Assembly (NCBI GenBank): GCA_014621425.1 | Contig: JAANBB010000019.1 | Span: forward strand, 1 to 64,000 | Length of the DNA: 64,000 bases | Direction: 5' to 3' | Origin: Cylindrodendrum hubeiense | Lineage: Eukaryota; Ascomycota; Sordariomycetes; Hypocreales; Nectriaceae | Part shown: positions 1-10,077 of the stretch, in pieces | How the letters are laid out: each line of letters opens with the position of its first letter | Numbering within the stretch: position 1 is the first letter of the stretch | Position numbers and translations under genes: made by a program | Notes under the pieces: generated by a model | Databases searched by the model: none | Told to the model about the DNA's origin: nothing | What the model saw: the letters and a program-made list of their open reading frames with translations, nothing else

Positions 1-1
1 T

Positions 2-3000
2 CCCGCAGAGAGCTCCAATGCCAGCAACTATACGCAGCCTCCCAAAGGTGGCGATGGAATTTGGCGACCTGGTCACAGCTGTCCCTCTGGGAAAGTCGGT
101 GCTTGTGGCCTTTGCCTCGATGTATTTGGCAATGGTGACGCAGAGAACTGCGGCAAGTCGGGCAAGGCGTGCCCTGGCAATCAACTCTGCTGCCGCGATA
201 CCTGTGTCCCCATCGATATTACCACCAACAGCCAACTTGCCGACTGCAAGGTCAACGATTGCGAGCCTGGACATCTTTGCTTTGCAGATGAAAGTCGTTC
301 TCGCGTTATCGACATTCATTCCAAGTGCAAGCGTCAATGCGACGCTAGTGAGGTTTGCATCTCTGGCAATTGCGTCGACATTTCGGGAGATCCTCACAAC
401 TGCGCGGGTCCTGGCGATGCCTGCCCAGCAAACCACCTCTGTATCGTTGAGACTTGCATTCCGGTTGATACTGGCGGCGATCCGAACAAATGCGGCCCAG
501 ACGACATCACTTGTTCGTCAGGCTCCCTTTGCTTTGCCGGAAGCTGTCTCCCTATCGTCAAATCGCTGGCAACTTGCGACCCTGCCTGTCCTTCCGGAAA
601 GGTGTGTGCAAATGGAAATTGTGTACCTCTCCAAGATCCGTCTTCATGCAAAACCCCCGCCCGCCGCCTCTTGGCGCGTATGAATCATGGTGTTTTCAAA
701 CGACAAAACGATGCAGGTTGCTCCGCTGGCTCCGTTTGTATCGATTATCAATGCGTCCCAATCGAAGACGGCGAGGGCTGCGGGACTTCTGGAAAAGACT
801 GCCCTGTTGGTGATGTTTGCATCTTAGGATCATGCGTTACCTCTGAGGACTCTTTGGACTGCGGAGACAGTGGAGTCATTTGTGGTGATGAAGAGATGTG
901 CGTGGGCGGCTTCTGCACTCCGAGCAAGGCCCCTAGCGAGAAAGTGTGCGAGACTCATTCAGATTGCGACGCCGAAGAGTCCTGCCAAGAAGGCTTCTGC
1001 GTGGCAGGGACTGAAGCTGAATGCACCAAGGATTCCGAATGCAGCAGCGGAGAGACGTGTGAAGATACCGTCTGTATCCCTCCGATAATGAGATGCGTCG
1101 TCAATGCTGAATGTGGCTCCGGAGAGACTTGCAGATTTGGTGTTTGTGCTTCCCAGACGCTCAAATGCACCACCGATTCCGACTGCGACGATGGCAAGAT
1201 GTGCGCAAATGGATCCTGCAAGGCTCGGACCAGCTGCTCGACGAATGACGAATGTCAAACTGGCCAGAGCTGCGTTGACAGCCACTGCATGGTTCTCGCA
1301 GACTGCACATCGAATGAGGACTGTGATGACAACCAGGTCTGTTCAGCTGGTCTCTGTCTGACCCGCTGCGCTTCCAGAAAAGACTGTTCTAGTGATCAAG
1401 TCTGCAACGCCGGGCACTGCACTCCCGCGTGCAAGTCCGACGACGACTGCAAGACGAACCAGGTTTGCTTCGGAGGCTACTGTACCAACATCAGCCCTGG
1501 GCAATGCTTGTCGAATGCCCAGTGTGCATCTGGGGAGAGATGCATGGACGGTTCCTGTAAAGCTTCCGGTCCTAGACATTGCTTATCGAATTCTGAGTGT
1601 GCAGCTGGAGAGAGATGCATGGACGGTTCGTGTAAAACTTCTGGTCCGAGGCTATGCTTGTCGAATTCCGAATGTGCGGCTGGTGAAAGATGTATGGACG
1701 GTTCCTGTAAAGCTTCCGGTCCTACAAAATGCTTGTCGAATGCACAGTGTGCAACCGGAGAGAGATGCATGGATGGCACTTGCAAGCCATCTGTATTGAA
1801 GTGTCTCAATGCGAAAGACTGCAATGTTCTCGCGATGTGCAAAGGCGGAACCTGCTCTTGCGACAATAGCCAATGCGTTCCTTACCCGAGTTGCAAGGAT
1901 GAAGATTGTCTCGAAGGGTATATTTGTGCCAGACTCGGCTTCTGTCTCCCCGATGTCCGGAATCCATGCAGGCGCGACGACCAGTGCAGCAAGGACTTCT
2001 TCTGCAGCCCGGAATTGAACTTCTGCATCCCAGATGCCGTGGACAAGTGTACTGACGATTCGGAATGCTCGGGGGGCTTCATTTGCAGGCCAAAGTTCGG
2101 CCTTTGTTTTCCGGAGATCTTTGGCTACTGCTCGCTCGGAGATACGTGCCCAACGGATGGCTTTGTTTGCAGCAAGTTCGGGTTCTGCCTTTCTGAACGC
2201 TCCCGCGATTGCCAAGACGACACCGATTGCGATGGAGACATGAGCTGCAGCGTGTTCCTTGACGTCTGTCTCTATGACGTCGATGGCCAATGTAATTACG
2301 ATGCCGACTGCGGGAAAGGCGAGCTTTGCGATGCCTTCAATGCCCGCTGCTACCCCGGGCCTGCGTCATGCGAAAGCGGGAAGTGCGGCGATGGCTTTTA
2401 TTGCGACGACGTCTTGAATCTTTGTTTTCCCACAGTCAAGTTGGTTGGACTTTGCGAAGTCGGCGACGATTGCGACCCAGGCTTTGACTGCAGCTTGTTG
2501 GGAACTTGCCTGCCTCTCCCCTTGAAGGACTGTGCTACCCCCGACGAGTGCCCGGCCGGTACCTTTTGCAGCTCAGATCTGGGCTCTTGCTTTTCAGATT
2601 CTATAACGGAGTGTCAGTCGAACAGTGCCTGTGACGGGGGATTGGTTTGCAACGAGCTCCTTGGAATATGCGTGCACAACGCCGCCGACAACTGCGACAC
2701 CGACACGGGCTGTCCAAATGGTCTGGTCTGCACCGAGGGCTTCTGCTTCACGCCCTGCACGGATGACGCCGACTGCACCCGACCGGGTCTTGTTTGCAGC
2801 AGTGATTTCGGCGCCTGCATCCCTGACGACAGGATCTCGTGTACAGACAACTCAGAGTGTCAGGCAGCGGAGATCTGTGGCCAAGATGGCTTCTGCGCCG
2901 AGGACCCTGACGCAATCCCTTGTTCAGTTGATATTGACTGCGAGCAGGGTGACGGCCTATGCAGAGTTGGGCTCTGCACATGCCAAAACAATCTCTGCGA

Positions 3001-3376
3001 GCTCAACCCGCAAGTAACTGCCTGTACCGACGCCGACGAGTGCCAAGTGGATGAAACCTGTCAAAACGGAGTCTGCATCGCGGCTGCGTTTGCATGCACA
3101 ACTGTGAGTGACTGCACAGCAGGCCTCCTTGTTTGCAGCCTTCCGGAGGCTTGCCGCTGTTTCGACAACCAATGCGCCTTTGGGGGCGGTGCCATAGGAG
3201 ACGCCTGTGCGGCGAACAGTGACTGTGCCGACGAGCTGGCGTGCCATGGCAACTCCCTTTGTGATCTGGCTTGCACAGCTGTGTCGGATTGTGGCCCAGG
3301 CGGTATTAGCGTATGTCCTGTCATAACTGCTGGTGCTTGTGATTGCAATGCAGACGGACAATGCACGAGCAACTAG
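2..3376 (+). CDS. Large cysteine-rich repeat protein, 5' end missing
   Basis: The frame is open from base 2 to the stop at 3374-3376, so the gene is cut by the left edge; at least 1124 residues are present. The protein consists of dozens of short modules with regular Cys spacing (C-x5-C-x5-C-x4-C style), resembling Dickkopf/EGF-like repeats. Such proteins are normally secreted and disulphide-bonded, but the N-terminus and any signal peptide lie outside the window. Four adjacent modules at about 1504-1803 are nearly identical 75-bp repeats (core GERCMDGSCK). At about 640-716 the Cys spacing is broken by an arginine-rich linker; bases 678-716 begin with GTATGA and end with GCAG and could be an in-frame 39-nt intron, although that is very short. 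The protein ends in plain CTSN with no GPI signal or membrane segment. No enzymatic domain was recognised. A GTG at 602 is internal and not a start. Confidence 0.85.
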   Translation, partial: PAESSNASNYTQPPKGGDGIWRPGHSCPSGKVGACGLCLDVFGNGDAENCGKSGKACPGNQLCCRDTCVPIDITTNSQLADCKVNDCEPGHLCFADESRSRVIDIHSKCKRQCDASEVCISGNCVDISGDPHNCAGPGDACPANHLCIVETCIPVDTGGDPNKCGPDDITCSSGSLCFAGSCLPIVKSLATCDPACPSGKVCANGNCVPLQDPSSCKTPARRLLARMNHGVFKRQNDAGCSAGSVCIDYQCVPIEDGEGCGTSGKDCPVGDVCILGSCVTSEDSLDCGDSGVICGDEEMCVGGFCTPSKAPSEKVCETHSDCDAEESCQEGFCVAGTEAECTKDSECSSGETCEDTVCIPPIMRCVVNAECGSGETCRFGVCASQTLKCTTDSDCDDGKMCANGSCKARTSCSTNDECQTGQSCVDSHCMVLADCTSNEDCDDNQVCSAGLCLTRCASRKDCSSDQVCNAGHCTPACKSDDDCKTNQVCFGGYCTNISPGQCLSNAQCASGERCMDGSCKASGPRHCLSNSECAAGERCMDGSCKTSGPRLCLSNSECAAGERCMDGSCKASGPTKCLSNAQCATGERCMDGTCKPSVLKCLNAKDCNVLAMCKGGTCSCDNSQCVPYPSCKDEDCLEGYICARLGFCLPDVRNPCRRDDQCSKDFFCSPELNFCIPDAVDKCTDDSECSGGFICRPKFGLCFPEIFGYCSLGDTCPTDGFVCSKFGFCLSERSRDCQDDTDCDGDMSCSVFLDVCLYDVDGQCNYDADCGKGELCDAFNARCYPGPASCESGKCGDGFYCDDVLNLCFPTVKLVGLCEVGDDCDPGFDCSLLGTCLPLPLKDCATPDECPAGTFCSSDLGSCFSDSITECQSNSACDGGLVCNELLGICVHNAADNCDTDTGCPNGLVCTEGFCFTPCTDDADCTRPGLVCSSDFGACIPDDRISCTDNSECQAAEICGQDGFCAEDPDAIPCSVDIDCEQGDGLCRVGLCTCQNNLCELNPQVTACTDADECQVDETCQNGVCIAAAFACTTVSDCTAGLLVCSLPEACRCFDNQCAFGGGAIGDACAANSDCADELACHGNSLCDLACTAVSDCGPGGISVCPVITAGACDCNADGQCTSN
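1504..1803 (+). repeat. Four near-identical 75-bp tandem repeats inside a CDS
   Basis: Four successive 25-codon units share CLSN, GERCMDGSCK and (except the last) SGP motifs with few differences. They point to recent unequal crossing-over or slippage within the cysteine-rich gene. Confidence 0.8.
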
Positions 3377-3607
3377 GGTGAAGAGTTTCTGAACTTGGTC
3401 TGAATGGGCGATATGTGTTCTACTGTTCTTAAGTACTTGGCTCAAATGTAGGCGATCTGAACAAGACAGGCATCCTAATTATATACATCTTGTGTGCTGC
3501 TTTTTCTTTGACCAATTTCTGTATCCTCACAACTTGAACCTTCCACCATACAGCCCCGAGATACACAGCGACACTGCCACCAACCCATCATCCCAACCCA
3601 GCTTCAC

Positions 3608-4573
3608 ATGGCCATGGAGAAATCCAAGGACCAGAGTGGCCCGGTTGGGTACAACTCTCTACCCATCGAGCTCAAGACGATGACCATCCACAACGCGATC
3701 CCCGATCAGACTTTGACCGTTACGCGGTTTGGCTATTCCGTCTCGGAAGTGTGCGCGGCGCCTCTTCTCCTTGTCAACAAGGAGATCAGCTCTATCGCGA
3801 AACAGAAGATTTCCCACGTCATCAAGGTTGGGATGTGTGACGAGTCGACTGCCACGCCTCTCGCGCTCGACATGACGTCTTGCACGCTCAAGACCCTCAG
3901 TATGGCACTCCCATCGATTTGGACCGCTGATTGCCGCCCATCAGATGCACCTCTCCCCTTCCAAAAGATGCTGTCGGTGTCGATCTGCCCTTGGATATTC
4001 CCGGCTAACCAAGCAGCCCAACAGACCTCTGGCTCGACGACCGAACAAGGCCCGTTGGGCTGCAAGAAGCTGATGTCGTGGCCGGATAATGCGAAACTTC
4101 CTCTGATCAAGGAGATTACATTTGTCGCAAAGAACACCGACCTCCATCAGCGCACCGATGGTTTCTTTCCCGACAACGAATCCGAGTACAAACCACGCGA
4201 CGATCCTCTTGGAACAAACGACAACAGAGGAATGTGGCTAGGGTTTCGATACTTCAAGGCCTCGAGACGTGTACAGTTCACCCCGTTGACCTACGATGAT
4301 GTCCGATACGCAACGGAAGAGGCTGAGACGATGTTTGACGGGATACCACCGGCCGTGCCGAACGAGTGTCCTCTTGTGATGCGAATATGGCTATTCGAGA
4401 ACGAAACAAGCGCACGCGATGAACCTCATCACCTTTGGACGGACATCCGAAAGCCAGGACCGGAGGATCCTATTTGGGCCAGTCAGATATTCATCGCTTG
4501 GAACTACGCACGGAAGACGTGGTTAAAGCCAAGATATTGTAACGTACGGATGAAGATTGTGAATACGTACTAA
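3608..4573 (+). CDS. Unknown protein, first of two tandem paralogues
   Basis: A single-exon gene of 321 residues starting at ATG 3608; a second in-frame ATG lies two codons on. Residues 10-45 look F-box-like (YNSLPIELK and further on PLLLVNKEISSIA), a layout used by many fungal proteins with N-terminal F-box or 2EXR domains, but the match is too weak to name. The C-terminal half contains GLWIGFRxF/MWLGFRYF, VQFTPL and PHHLWTDIRKP motifs, all shared with the gene 780 bp downstream. No signal peptide or membrane segment is visible. Expression and function are unknown; the pair is a clear local duplication. Confidence 0.8.
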   Translation: MAMEKSKDQSGPVGYNSLPIELKTMTIHNAIPDQTLTVTRFGYSVSEVCAAPLLLVNKEISSIAKQKISHVIKVGMCDESTATPLALDMTSCTLKTLSMALPSIWTADCRPSDAPLPFQKMLSVSICPWIFPANQAAQQTSGSTTEQGPLGCKKLMSWPDNAKLPLIKEITFVAKNTDLHQRTDGFFPDNESEYKPRDDPLGTNDNRGMWLGFRYFKASRRVQFTPLTYDDVRYATEEAETMFDGIPPAVPNECPLVMRIWLFENETSARDEPHHLWTDIRKPGPEDPIWASQIFIAWNYARKTWLKPRYCNVRMKIVNTY

Positions 4574-5352
4574 TGGTAGAGAAGATGGTGTCAGAATCCA
4601 CGGAGGGACCGATGTAATGCAGAAGATTAGTCGTAGGACGTAGCAACACCCAGATGTAAAGGTACAGAAAGTTAATAGACTGGTACGATCCCGTGTTTGG
4701 TCTTTGCACTGAGCTCCTCTTTGCCACACAGCTGAATTCCAGTGTCCAACCTTGTTATGCCATTCTTCACGCATCGTCTTGAGCCCTGGGGAAGAACCAA
4801 GTGGAATCTTTTGGATTCTGCGTATTCCTAATCGGGCACCAGCGTACGGTGGTTTAGTATGCTAGAAACCGAGATAAAGTCTTAGCAAATCACCTTCTAA
4901 CGTACCGATGTTCATGCACAGGTACGCGTGTTCTGTCGAGATCCCCGAACACATCAAATACGATATCATAGCGCAAGATCGATCTGCGTGAACCATGCAT
5001 CGAGCCTCCCATCGTAGCCCATGTGAGTTCTTGTTGTCACCTGGTGGTCTTTTTGTGAACTCGTTGCCCTGTACTACAGGGTTCGTCGCTGTCTGTTGAG
5101 TCACTGGGTTCACCGTGTAGAGTTTTGGGCGCTGAACGTCAATGGTCTCTTCGTAAATTGAGGCTCGTTTCCCCTGTTCTTTCTTTTACTCTCCATCTCA
5201 CAACACTCTCACCTGCAAATCATCTGCCATCTGCATAACTCAACACCGCCAAGTCCAAATAATTCTCCCTTCCCACACGTCAACACCCTCAACTGCAAAT
5301 TCTTTTCACACTACACACATCACCATCACCACACCGCGCACAGCCAACAGAC
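4574..5352. other. Intergenic stretch between tandem paralogues
   Basis: About 780 bases with no convincing gene. The last 150 bases before 5353 are pyrimidine- and CA-rich, as is common in fungal promoters. Confidence 0.6.
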
Positions 5353-6441
5353 ATGTCTGAGTCTAGAGAAGACTCCGGCATGTCCCGAGATGCGGCTAAG
5401 TCGCTCGAATACGAGCACCTTCCGAACGAGGTCCAGAACCTCGTTGTCAAGCGATTGGTTTTCGAAGAGACGGTGGACTTGACCGACGGATTGGACCTGA
5501 CCAACGGGTTGGAAGGTGTTTCCAACTCGTCTACCATCCAATCTCTCCTCCGTCTCAACAAGGACACCAACACTCTCGTACGAGAAAACCTCTCCACTGC
5601 CATTGAGATCTCCGATGGGAATCTATCGAAGATTTTCTACATCAACCTGGACACTTCGCCGCTCATCATCAACAGAATGTGTCTTCCGTCAACGGTGGAA
5701 CCGGCCCAGCGAACAATTTTTGACTGGTTCCTCGATATATCGCCACTACCGGTCAAAAAGCTCGTTTCCGTATGGGGCTCGGCAACAGAGTTCGAGTTCA
5801 CAAAGATCCCCCTCGATGGAAGAATGCGAGGTCCATCCGTCGTGGAGTCATGGAGAGGCAACCGCCGACTACCCGAGCTTAAAGAAGCCACATTCATCGC
5901 CAAGACGGGAGGCAAAGGGCTGTTCTGCATCGACGGATACGTCCCGGAGAACCTGGATTACACCACAGACGGCTATGCTCTCGGAAACAATCCTGCCAAG
6001 GGGTTGTGGATCGGGTTCCGCTGCTTTAAGGAAACGGGTCATGTGCAATTCACGCCTCTGTGCATCGACGAGGTGGTGTCCGCATACCACGCAGCAGCAC
6101 CAGCCGAAATCAAGTCCAAGACACCAAATGAAGTTGGGGACCGCGACAGTGATTTGTGGCGTGCGGTTTTCGATTACCCCGTCATGATGCGAATCTGGAT
6201 CATCGAAGCGGGAGAGAGTCCCCAAGACCAGCCCCATCACAGATGGACAGATGTGCGGAGGCCAACCCTCGACGACGACGTGTGGGTGGCACAGGTCTAC
6301 AGCATCTGGGAAAGCGTGCAGACTACGTGGTTGGATGAACTGTTTACCACTTATAGTTTCCCCGTACACGAAATGTTCGTAAAATTCACCAAAAGCCTAG
6401 ACAACAGCTTCGATCGAAGACAGAATGCGGACCAGGAGTGA
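5353..6441 (+). CDS. Unknown protein, second of two tandem paralogues
   Basis: A single-exon gene of 362 residues starting at ATG 5353. It has the same architecture as the upstream gene: an F-box-like start (YEHLPNEVQNLVVKRLVF, then a leucine-rich stretch), a central region with ATFIAKTGG corresponding to ITFVAKNTD in its neighbour, then LWIGFRCF, VQFTPL, VMMRIWIIE and PHHRWTDVRRP. The proteins have diverged considerably, so the duplication is not recent. It is 41 residues longer, mostly through an insertion after VDLTDGLDLT near the N-terminus and a longer C-terminus. No catalytic motif was found. Confidence 0.82.
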   Translation: MSESREDSGMSRDAAKSLEYEHLPNEVQNLVVKRLVFEETVDLTDGLDLTNGLEGVSNSSTIQSLLRLNKDTNTLVRENLSTAIEISDGNLSKIFYINLDTSPLIINRMCLPSTVEPAQRTIFDWFLDISPLPVKKLVSVWGSATEFEFTKIPLDGRMRGPSVVESWRGNRRLPELKEATFIAKTGGKGLFCIDGYVPENLDYTTDGYALGNNPAKGLWIGFRCFKETGHVQFTPLCIDEVVSAYHAAAPAEIKSKTPNEVGDRDSDLWRAVFDYPVMMRIWIIEAGESPQDQPHHRWTDVRRPTLDDDVWVAQVYSIWESVQTTWLDELFTTYSFPVHEMFVKFTKSLDNSFDRRQNADQE

Positions 6442-7043
6442 TGGAGTGACCAAGTGGAGCGAGGGGAAGACAAGTATCCAGCCAGGGTTGTGGTCTGAAT
6501 TGTAAGAATAGAACAAACAGAAAATTGCAGTACAATCACCGTCATTAGACACACAAGATCCCATCGTTGATCCGTCCAGCGGTTGTGCTTGTTGACGCCG
6601 CGGCTTCAAAGACGTTTATGGACATGTTTGTGACATGGTGGTGCATTTTATCGGGTGCCCATGGTTAGCGTCACGCCTCTGTCGATGGTTCCAAATGCCG
6701 CTTGTGTTGACCGCGCGGCCCGCGACGGCCGACGTGTGCCAAACCCTACTAGCACAGAATGCGACGACGAGCAAGTCATGTCTGAAAATGCACCAGTGGC
6801 CTCGACAAAGCGAGCAATTCCCATGGGTGAGCTCCCCGTTTACTTCCCATCTCATATGCCGGAAGAGAAATCCGGTTAGAATGGCTTCGTGTAAAAGAGA
6901 CCTATCTACGAAACATCCATAGAATCATCATGAACTAATCACATATTCCATACTTTGCTTCTACGGATATCATTATGGTAGACAGAGAAGAACTGAAATA
7001 TGCCCCGTACCCCCTTCTCGGCCTGTCACAACTCGTGAAATGC
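6442..7043. other. Intergenic stretch with one doubtful small ORF
   Basis: The only candidate is a plus-strand ORF from ATG 6661 to 6879 (72 residues, beginning MVSVTPLSMV). It has protein-like composition but no recognisable domain or promoter. I would not call it a gene without transcript support. Confidence 0.4.
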
Positions 7044-7856
7044 TTAGTTGGAAGGCAGAAGACGCAAAGCTGTGAAGCTGGCGCTAACCTCCTTGACAAG
7101 CCAAACGTTTACGTTTCCGCTGAGCTGGACGGTGTTAAGAACCGTGCCACCCTCTGAAACACAGCTGAGGTATCCTTCAGAATCCCTGGTGCCGGTCACG
7201 TAGTAATGCCCTGTCGCCGTTGCGAGGTCCGAAGCCTTCCAGAATTGCATCCACTCGCCGCTGATGGTGTTGTTGGGGAAGGTGGTGGTGGCCCAGTAGA
7301 TAGTCCCGTCGGCAGCAGTGAAGTAGAGCCGCGATGTGTTTTCGTCGATTTTCAACTTGCCGTCGATGCCGGTAGCAGTTGTGCTCAGAGTCACGTACAT
7401 CTTGCCGGTAGCTGTGAGAACATATTTGCCTGCAGTCTCAACACCGCTGGGGTTGATGGCGATAATTTTGCTCCATTCGGTTGCGGTAGGTGCTGCAGTT
7501 GTGGTCGTGGAGGTGGGCTCGACAGTGGTGGAAGTGGTGGGTGCCTCGGTGGAAGTGGTGATTGCCTCTTCGGTTGAAGTGGTGAGTGCCAGAGTGGTGG
7601 TGGTAATGGCCTCTTCGGTGGAAGTGGTCGTTTCCTCGGTGGAAGTGCTCGCTTCCTCGGTGGACGTGCTCGCTTCCTCGGTCGAAATGATCTCGGATGA
7701 GGTGGAAGAGGTGAAGATGACAGGGGTCTCTGACGGAGTCGTAGAAGGGACGATCGTGGAGAGGCTGGTGGAGCTGAGTCGGCAGGGCCCGGCAGACGCA
7801 AATTGCGCCTGTGCCACAAGCAGGGACAAAACGATGGACGAAAGTTGGGAGTACAT
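7044..7856 (-). CDS. Secreted Ser/Thr-rich protein with a beta-rich C-terminal domain
   Basis: I place the start at the ATG at 7856, which gives MYSQLSSIVLSLLVAQAQFASAGPC, a good signal peptide with likely cleavage after the ASA. A longer frame extends upstream to 8039 but puts 61 non-signal residues in front of it. The mature protein of about 250 residues has a Ser/Thr/Glu linker with repeated TSTEEA units (about residues 50-130), probably O-glycosylated, and a globular C-terminal domain containing GKMYVTLSTTATG and TRDSEGYLSCVSEGGT. This is the usual layout of fungal cell-wall or secreted proteins. The C-terminal domain is unassigned. The gene stands alone on the minus strand. Confidence 0.78.
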   Translation of the reverse strand: MYSQLSSIVLSLLVAQAQFASAGPCRLSSTSLSTIVPSTTPSETPVIFTSSTSSEIISTEEASTSTEEASTSTEETTTSTEEAITTTTLALTTSTEEAITTSTEAPTTSTTVEPTSTTTTAAPTATEWSKIIAINPSGVETAGKYVLTATGKMYVTLSTTATGIDGKLKIDENTSRLYFTAADGTIYWATTTFPNNTISGEWMQFWKASDLATATGHYYVTGTRDSEGYLSCVSEGGTVLNTVQLSGNVNVWLVKEVSASFTALRLLPSN

Positions 7857-9018
7857 TGCAAACAAACGAGTGTGGTGATAGTTGATGAGGCGTGCAAAGG
7901 GAAAAGAGGGCGCGGAGGCTCCTCCTTTTATCAATCCTGTGTTCCGTGCATGCCTGATCTGCTGTGCCTCAGTCATTTCAAGAAGACGCTCGACGCTCGA
8001 AGCTCGACGGAGTACTGGGCTGCATTTGTCTAGGCGCACTGGAAACGCCGAAACTATTGAAAAACATCCCCACTCTTGTTTTCTCCTTCAACGGCGGTAG
8101 GGGTCACGGCCCCAGACTTTCCCTGCAACGGTGGAGAAGACGGCGGCAAAGATATCGATACAGACGCGGGCTGTAGTTGCTACGGACCAGTCAGTGGATG
8201 CCAACCTCAGCTCAAGGTGAACCAAACATGTCTGATCCCGGCAGCCCACGTTGCGGTACGTCAGCCATCATCACCTAGCAACCCACCTCTCTTGACAGAC
8301 TGGGCAAGAAGGATTCGCCAATACGAAGTCCAGCTCAGCTCACCATCACATTGTGCAGGGATACCCTTGCGGCCTTGTACCGTGCGCAGTGGAGCTAGAA
8401 GGGTTCGATAAATCTACGATATCCCTGGCGTAGCCTAATCGCGGACCGGTTCGACTTACGGATATAATTATCGCAAAATGGAACTAGTGTGCCATCGAGC
8501 CTGTGTTAGCCTAACGGCGCAGAGCGGGATTGGTTCGCGGCCATACTGTGGGTGGTGGTGTCTTCGTGAAGGGCGACTCCGGAGTGTGGATTGTGGAGAG
8601 ATGCTTGTGCCATGACGCGGTCAGGGCGAGTCGACGACACCATCAGGCGGCATTTTTTGTCGTTTCTTTTTGTCCGGGTGTCTGGCACAATCGAAGAGAA
8701 GCTTTAGACGAATAAGGGAGGTGTTTCTTGGGTGCCTTTGTTCTTGTGAAGGAACTGTGCAAGCTGTGCAGAGTGAGTTCAGGGATATCACGTGACGCAA
8801 TGCATCCTCGACGATGAGGTGTCGTGCTTCGCACATTACGTTTCTCTTACTCTCAGCAACGAACTATTGTGCCACGCGACGCGACGCGACTCCTGTGCTT
8901 GCCAATTGCGCGGTATTGGGCAGGGCAAAGCGCCATCACGGAAAACAGCCTGTCGGAGCCATCGTCTCGCCGCTGACGATGGATTGATCAGGATGCCACG
9001 AGTGGTACGACACACGCC
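7857..9018. other. Intergenic stretch, 1.16 kb
   Basis: No convincing gene. A plus-strand ORF at 8076-8411 includes a cysteine-containing run (GCSCYGPVSGC) but has no clean start or signal peptide; it could be a relic. The rest probably holds the divergent promoters of the secreted protein and the FAR1-like gene. Confidence 0.45.
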
Positions 9019-10077
9019 ATGGCCCTCCCGCGCGGTCCCACAAACGTCGCCATGAACCTCGCGCCGCCCAACTTCGTCGATCCCTTCCCCACGCACGAGG
9101 GCGCCTTCACCGCGCTGCAGCACTGGGCCCGCGACCATGGCTACGCCGTGACGCGCCACCGGCCGAGCAACTACGCCAACGGCGTGCCGCGCCGGTACGA
9201 GATCGTGTGTGCCTTCGGCGGCACGCCCTACACGAGCAAGTCCAACGGCATCCGCAAGAGCTCGACGCGCAAGACCAACTGCCCCTTCAAGGTCAAGCTG
9301 GTGCAGCAGCGCATCCTCGGCGACCTGTGGGCCACGACCGTCATGTGCGCCCACCACAACCACGGCCCGACCGACCCCGTCAGCTTCCGCGAGCACCGGC
9401 GAATGCAGCCGCAGCACGTCCGGGGAGTGGAGGCTCACGCCGGCGAGGCGCACACTCGTGAGCCCGGAGCCACGGCCCACGCCATTAGAGCATCCCTCCA
9501 AGCAAACAACCCGGGACCCCCGGTGACGGAACACGACGTCTGGAACATGCGCGGCCGCTCGCCGCAAGATTCGTCCGAGTCACCGCCAGCCGCAGCCACC
9601 ACCTCGCAAGCCGGCCAACCACGATCGCGCCGGCGTCGACAGCCGCAAAATACCGACGCTCCCGCCTCAGGAGCAGCGGCGGCGGCGGCTCTTGCAGCTT
9701 CAATAGGTAACAACATTATCGCTCTCATTGACATGCGCCTTGCGCAATACTTGCCGCCGCCAGCCGGGTCATCCGCCGGGCCATCCCAGCCGCCTTCAGT
9801 GCCTCCGTCGGATATGTCGACGCTGCCCATTAGCAGCCATCTGGCCGCTCTGGTCGATCTACGGCTCGCACAATATCTGACGCCGCCATCTTCGACTCTT
9901 TCTCAGCCGCTAGTTCAACCGACGTCCCAGCCGCCTTCTCAAGCTCCGGTCCAACCGCCGACACAGCTTCCCACACACGAAGCCATCTCGCAAGCTACCG
10001 AAATGGCCGCTTTTCAAACCAACCTCATTTGGCAGGAACCGAATTTAGGGCCTTCAGCTACACAGGGGCCAATGTAG
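9019..10077 (+). CDS. FAR1-like (WRKY-GCM1 fold) zinc-domain protein
   Basis: A single-exon gene of 352 residues; ATG 9019, with 9052 as an alternative. Residues about 25-116 look like a FAR1 DNA-binding domain of the WRKY-GCM1 superfamily: C64, C88 (TNCPFKV), W104 and H113/H115 (AHHNHGP) give a C-C-H-H zinc ligand set. FAR1 domains come from Mutator-like transposases and are often domesticated as DNA-binding regulators. The rest is low-complexity: an alanine run, a basic RSRRRRQ stretch that could act as a nuclear signal, and Pro/Gln/Ser-rich repeats including two copies of DMRLAQYL/DLRLAQYL. The first half has very GC-rich codon use. No transposase catalytic domain is present, so this is probably a host regulator, not an active element. 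Confidence 0.75.
   Translation: MALPRGPTNVAMNLAPPNFVDPFPTHEGAFTALQHWARDHGYAVTRHRPSNYANGVPRRYEIVCAFGGTPYTSKSNGIRKSSTRKTNCPFKVKLVQQRILGDLWATTVMCAHHNHGPTDPVSFREHRRMQPQHVRGVEAHAGEAHTREPGATAHAIRASLQANNPGPPVTEHDVWNMRGRSPQDSSESPPAAATTSQAGQPRSRRRRQPQNTDAPASGAAAAAALAASIGNNIIALIDMRLAQYLPPPAGSSAGPSQPPSVPPSDMSTLPISSHLAALVDLRLAQYLTPPSSTLSQPLVQPTSQPPSQAPVQPPTQLPTHEAISQATEMAAFQTNLIWQEPNLGPSATQGPM

Noticed and set aside
18..683. 221-codon plus-strand ORF with a proper ATG
   Set aside because: It overlaps the cysteine-rich frame that runs uninterrupted from base 2; the ORF has no domain and is an off-frame shadow.
602..3376. Start of the left-edge cysteine-rich protein at 602
   Set aside because: The codon there is GTG and the same frame is open with identical cysteine modules upstream to the window edge.
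6616..6922. Overlapping small ORFs on both strands
   Set aside because: No domain, no splice or start context favouring either strand; kept only as a note in the intergenic entry.
7336..7878. Plus-strand ORF of 180 codons with VEVV repeats
   Set aside because: It is the antisense of the Ser/Thr-rich linker of the secreted protein on the minus strand.
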